Source: a bacterium
Lineage (GTDB): Bacteria; Gemmatimonadota; Glassbacteria; GWA2-58-10
Direction of reading: 5' to 3'
Assembly: GCA_021372515.1 (NCBI GenBank)
Contig: JAJFUG010000011.1
Span: 1-8,164 of the forward strand
Length of the DNA: 8,164 nt
The translations under genes were made by a program, and so were the position numbers. Within the stretch, counting starts at the first letter, position 1. Each line of letters starts with the position of its first letter. Below are positions 6,339-8,164 of the stretch, one piece after another. The notes under the pieces were generated by a model, which was not told the origin of the DNA, searched no databases, and saw nothing but the letters and a program-made list of their open reading frames with translations.

Positions 6339-6362
6339 AGGGGCACGGCATGCCGTGCCCCT
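6339..6362. repeat. 24-bp perfect palindrome, GTAGGGG family
   Basis: AGGGGCACGGCA (6339-6350) is directly followed by its exact reverse complement (6351-6362), with no loop. Together with the preceding GT it begins GTAGGGGC, the same end sequence as the elements at 1410 and 1503. It lies between the beta-barrel gene and the zinc-ribbon gene, 33 bases before the latter's ATG. There is no T-tract after it, so simple rho-independent termination is unlikely. It may be a short solo member of the repeat family or act as an RNA-stabilising hairpin at the end of the nuo transcript. Confidence 0.75.
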
Positions 6363-6395
6363 GTGTCATATAAAAACTTTAATAGAGGTTTCACT

Positions 6396-6593
6396 ATGGA
6401 ATGTCCCTGGTGCGCCATGGAGCTGGAGCCGGGAACCGAGGTCTGCCCCTACTGCAAGGAGCGCGTGGTGGTGGGCTCGCGCCGTCGCGGCAGCCTGTTC
6501 CGCCTGTTCGCCCTCCTGGCCCTGATCGGCTTTACAATCCTGCTGCTCGGGCACGCTGGACAGGATCTTCTTCGCTTTCTCGGGATTCGCTGA
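6396..6593 (+). CDS. Small zinc-ribbon protein with one C-terminal membrane helix
   Basis: This 65-residue protein carries two CxxC knuckles at the N-terminus, C3-P-W-C6 and C17-P-Y-C20, eleven residues apart, the pattern of a short zinc ribbon. A basic linker (about R29-R31) leads to a hydrophobic segment LFALLALIGFTILLLG (about 37-52) that should span the membrane with the ribbon in the cytoplasm under the positive-inside rule. ATG 6396 has AGAGG (6384-6388) 7 bases upstream. A longer frame from TTG 6333 is rejected because its extra residues would be encoded by the palindromic repeat. Function is unknown; such tiny ribbon-plus-helix proteins are common and uncharacterised. The last 62 bases overlap the convergent YkvA-like gene. 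Confidence 0.78.
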   Translation: MECPWCAMELEPGTEVCPYCKERVVVGSRRRGSLFRLFALLALIGFTILLLGHAGQDLLRFLGIR

Positions 6594-7077
6594 TCAGGCT
6601 CAGGCTGCTGCCCGGGTGCTCCCGCTCCGGGGCCGCGTGCGTGTGCACCCCGAACCAGCGCGTGAGCCCCGCGCCCAGACGCGCGGTGAACGCCCCCACC
6701 ACCACGGCCGACAGCTCGCGCAGGCTCTCCAACCGCTCCGGATCGCCGGGCCAGAGTTCGGCCAGTATCTCCGGTTCCACTTCCTCCAGTATCCGGTTGA
6801 CCGCGAAAGCCGCCAGCAGGATATCATCCAGCAGGCCCAGCGGCCCCAGAAGGCCCTCGGGCAGAAGGTCGAGCGGGCTGGACAGGTAGGCCGCCACAAC
6901 CGCCACCTTGATCCTAAGGCTCCGCGGCACCCGTGTGTCCAGAAGCACCCGGCCGGTAAGCGCGAGGATATCGGGCAGCAGCAGCGCCAGACCTGTCACC
7001 GCCGGGGCCGCCGCGCCAAGGTGCTTGCCGGCCCAGGCGGTCAGCCGTCCCCGGACCGAATCGTAGAATCCAGACAT
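6532..7077 (-). CDS. YkvA-like DUF1232 protein
   Basis: The 181-residue product carries the DUF1232 signature at about residues 57-93: a helix ending YLSSPLDLLPEG (64-75), then GLLDDILLAAFAV (81-93). This gives the conserved Y-L-x-x-P-x-D-L-x-P and DD motifs. An upstream hydrophobic stretch (about 25-41, PAVTGLALLLPDILALT) may be another membrane or membrane-associated helix. The family (named after B. subtilis YkvA) has no established biochemical role. The start is ATG 7077-7075, with AGAGGGGG (7089-7082 on the minus strand) four bases upstream. The frame could extend to 7176, but without a better ribosome binding site. The C-terminal tail (about 150-181) is hydrophilic and Glu/Ser-rich, and its last 20 codons overlap the zinc-ribbon gene on the other strand. 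Confidence 0.88.
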   Translation of the reverse strand: MSGFYDSVRGRLTAWAGKHLGAAAPAVTGLALLLPDILALTGRVLLDTRVPRSLRIKVAVVAAYLSSPLDLLPEGLLGPLGLLDDILLAAFAVNRILEEVEPEILAELWPGDPERLESLRELSAVVVGAFTARLGAGLTRWFGVHTHAAPEREHPGSSLSLISESRESEEDPVQRARAAGL

Positions 7078-7263
7078 GCTTCCCCCTCTGTGATACAAGC
7101 CGAACGTGTAGGCCGCTCCGTGCCAGGCGGCGCAAATCACGGGGGAGACACTTCCGGCGTCGGCATTCCAACGCACCGCCTCCGGAAGAATCCCTACCTG
7201 AATTTAATCCACCCCCGCGGCTCCGGCAAGGCTGTTTTGCCACGGAATGCACGTTATCGCGCC

Positions 7264-7295
7264 TTGACATTGACCTCGGCCCGCCCGCATATTTA
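7264..7295 (+). promoter_or_regulatory. Possible sigma-70-type promoter for the DUF2946-like gene
   Basis: A perfect TTGACA (7264-7269) precedes an AT-rich box in GC-rich surroundings: CATATT at 7288-7293 (spacer 18) or TATTTA at 7290-7295 (spacer 20). The ATG of the next gene is at 7302 and has no clear ribosome binding site, so transcription from here would give a leaderless or very short-leader message. The match at -10 is imperfect, so this remains tentative. Confidence 0.3.
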
Positions 7296-7301
7296 GCGGT
7301 G

Positions 7302-7679
7302 ATGAAAACCTCGCTGAAAATACGACGCATTCTTGGCGCAATGCTGCTGGTCCAGTTCGCCCTGTTCAACACCCTGGTCCAGTACCACAACAGCGTCCAC
7401 CCCTCGGAGCACGGTTTCCACCAAGAGATCTGCCCGGCCCCGCAGGGTGACTCCGCTGTGTTCCGCACGGATGACCTGGAGCAATCCTCTCAGAGTGCGG
7501 CCAGGCATGCCGCCTGCGCTATCTGCTACCTGTGCGCCACCAGCCAGCCGGTCCCGGCCGGAGACATCCCACCGCTGAGCGCGGGCCTGCTGCGCCTGAT
7601 CCCTGTCCCACCCGCCGACAGCCCCTACTGCACTGCGGCCGAAATCCGCTGCGGCCGTGCACCGCCTCTTTCCGCCTGA
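7302..7679 (+). CDS. Small Cys/His-containing exported protein, DUF2946-like
   Basis: The 125-residue product has a basic then hydrophobic N-terminus (KIRRILGAMLLVQFALFNTLV, 6-26, given as a span), acting as a signal peptide or anchor. A His-containing segment follows (H29, H33, H37, H40), then H69-x2-C72-x2-C75-x2-C78 (in ACAICYLCAT), and a Pro-rich tail ending RAPPLSA. A single N-terminal hydrophobic segment, a central CxxC-type motif and a C-terminal R-x-P-P ending resemble the DUF2946 family, often found beside TonB-dependent metal (copper) receptors. A receptor-like gene indeed begins 170 bases downstream. The family call is by eye only. ATG 7302 is chosen over the adjoining GTG 7299. 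No convincing Shine-Dalgarno sequence is present. Cys and His spacing suggests metal binding outside the cytoplasm, which is inference. Confidence 0.68.
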   Translation: MKTSLKIRRILGAMLLVQFALFNTLVQYHNSVHPSEHGFHQEICPAPQGDSAVFRTDDLEQSSQSAARHAACAICYLCATSQPVPAGDIPPLSAGLLRLIPVPPADSPYCTAAEIRCGRAPPLSA

Positions 7680-7758
7680 ATTCCAGCGTCTATCAGTCCT
7701 TACTGTTCGTTCGATTAAACTGGAAAACATAGTCAACTAAGACCCTCGATCTGAGTGC

Positions 7759-7800
7759 GAAGGCCGCGTGAGGCTATTCCGGTCGGCCCACGCGGGCTTC
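7759..7800 (+). other. Stem-loop between the DUF2946-like gene and the receptor-like gene
   Basis: GAAGGCCGCGTG (7759-7770) can pair with CACGCGGGCTTC (7789-7800) with one mismatch, leaving an 18-base loop. It lies 79 bases after the upstream stop and 49 bases before the downstream ATG. No T-tract follows, so it is not a clear terminator. It could be a leader structure of the downstream gene, but no known riboswitch consensus was recognised; in particular no cobalamin-box sequence was seen. Confidence 0.4.
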
Positions 7801-7849
7801 CGGCATGATTTCATAAAGGGTAAGAACTCAATCGCCGCAGGGAGGCGAG

Positions 7850-8164
7850 ATGTCTAAATATTTGTATCTGATTACTGCAGCTTTAGTTGTTTTCACTGTG
7901 CAGGGTTTGCGGGCCACGCCCGCGGACGCAGAGTCACGGGGGGAGACGGTTCTGGCCGACAGCCGTTTCGGTGAGCTGAGCGGCAGGGTGACCGACGCCG
8001 CCGGCGCACCGCTGGCGGATGTGAGCGTGTTCGTGATCGAGATCAGCCGCGGCACGGTGAGCGGCGCGGACGGCCGCTACAGTCTGCCGCGCCTTCCCGC
8101 CGGGGCCTACCGGGTTTCGTTCAGCCGCACGGGCTACGCGCCCGAGGTGCGGCGGGTGGAGATC
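7850..8164 (+). CDS. Secreted protein with carboxypeptidase-regulatory-like domain, N-terminus only; probable TonB-dependent receptor
   Basis: The frame opens at ATG 7850, behind GGGAGG (7840-7845) 4 bases upstream, and stays open for 105 codons to the window end. Residues 1-22 form a signal peptide (SKY, hydrophobic LYLITAALVVFTV, cleavage near LRA-T or ADA-E). A carboxypeptidase-regulatory-like beta-sandwich follows at about 42-105, with hallmark pieces GELSGRVTDAAGAPLADVSV (41-60), SGADGRYSLPRLPAG (71-85) and YRVSFSRTGY (87-96). This domain often heads large TonB-dependent outer-membrane receptors in Bacteroidetes-like groups, but other secreted proteins carry it too, and the plug and barrel lie outside the window. 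Together with the preceding DUF2946-like gene it suggests a metal-uptake locus. Receptor identity is inferred; the domain itself is well supported. Confidence 0.8.
   Translation, partial: MSKYLYLITAALVVFTVQGLRATPADAESRGETVLADSRFGELSGRVTDAAGAPLADVSVFVIEISRGTVSGADGRYSLPRLPAGAYRVSFSRTGYAPEVRRVEI

Noticed and set aside
6333-6395. N-terminal extension of the zinc-ribbon protein from TTG 6333
   Set aside because: The extra 21 residues would be encoded by the palindromic repeat, and a good ribosome binding site precedes the ATG at 6396.
6401-6889. Plus-strand frames across the YkvA-like gene (6401-6889 and 6616-7296)
   Set aside because: Arg/Pro/Ser-rich antisense translations with no motif; the minus-strand frame has a clear DUF1232 signature.
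7151-7188. Inverted repeat CTTCCGG/CCGGAAG upstream of the YkvA-like gene as an operator
   Set aside because: Only 7 bp arms with 24 bases between them in GC-rich DNA; too weak to call.

Overview
The window (8,164 bases) is bacterial chromosomal DNA. Most of it is GC-rich: a sampled line of the NuoM gene is about 77% GC, with CTG/GTG/GCC-rich codon use. The likely source is an uncultured or little-studied Gram-negative bacterium. A PorT-type outer-membrane beta-barrel and a secreted protein with a carboxypeptidase-regulatory-like domain suggest the FCB (Fibrobacteres-Chlorobi-Bacteroidetes) superphylum or a neighbouring candidate phylum. This placement is an inference from gene families, not from a marker gene.

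Positions 1-5611 hold the distal end of a complex I (NADH:quinone oxidoreductase) operon on the plus strand: nuoL (5' end outside the window), nuoM and nuoN. These are the three antiporter-like proton-pumping membrane subunits, and the key glutamate and lysine residues of each are visible. nuoM and nuoN are separated by one base. nuoL and nuoM are instead separated by about 1.14 kb. That stretch holds a dense cluster of palindromic repeat elements (1379-1692) and an AT-rich gene for an unrecognised 257-residue protein (1732-2505). Its base composition and codon use are foreign to the operon, so it looks like a horizontally acquired cargo gene set inside a housekeeping operon in the same orientation.

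Positions 5622-6275 encode a small outer-membrane beta-barrel protein. It starts 10 bases after nuoN, probably at a TTG codon, and is lower in GC than the nuo genes. A 24-bp perfect palindrome of the same GTAGGGG family follows at 6339-6362. Next comes a 65-residue zinc-ribbon/one-helix protein (6396-6593), whose 3' end overlaps by 62 bases the 3' end of a convergent YkvA-like (DUF1232) membrane protein gene (6532-7077, minus strand).

The right end (7302-8164, plus strand) holds a small Cys/His-containing exported or membrane-anchored protein resembling DUF2946. It is followed by the first 105 codons of a secreted protein with a carboxypeptidase-regulatory-like domain, probably the N-terminus of a TonB-dependent receptor. 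That pairing hints at metal (possibly copper) uptake or handling. No tRNA, rRNA, CRISPR array, transposase or complete insertion sequence was seen. The best candidate for something undescribed is the repeat-plus-cargo insert between nuoL and nuoM; no complete new multi-gene system is evident.
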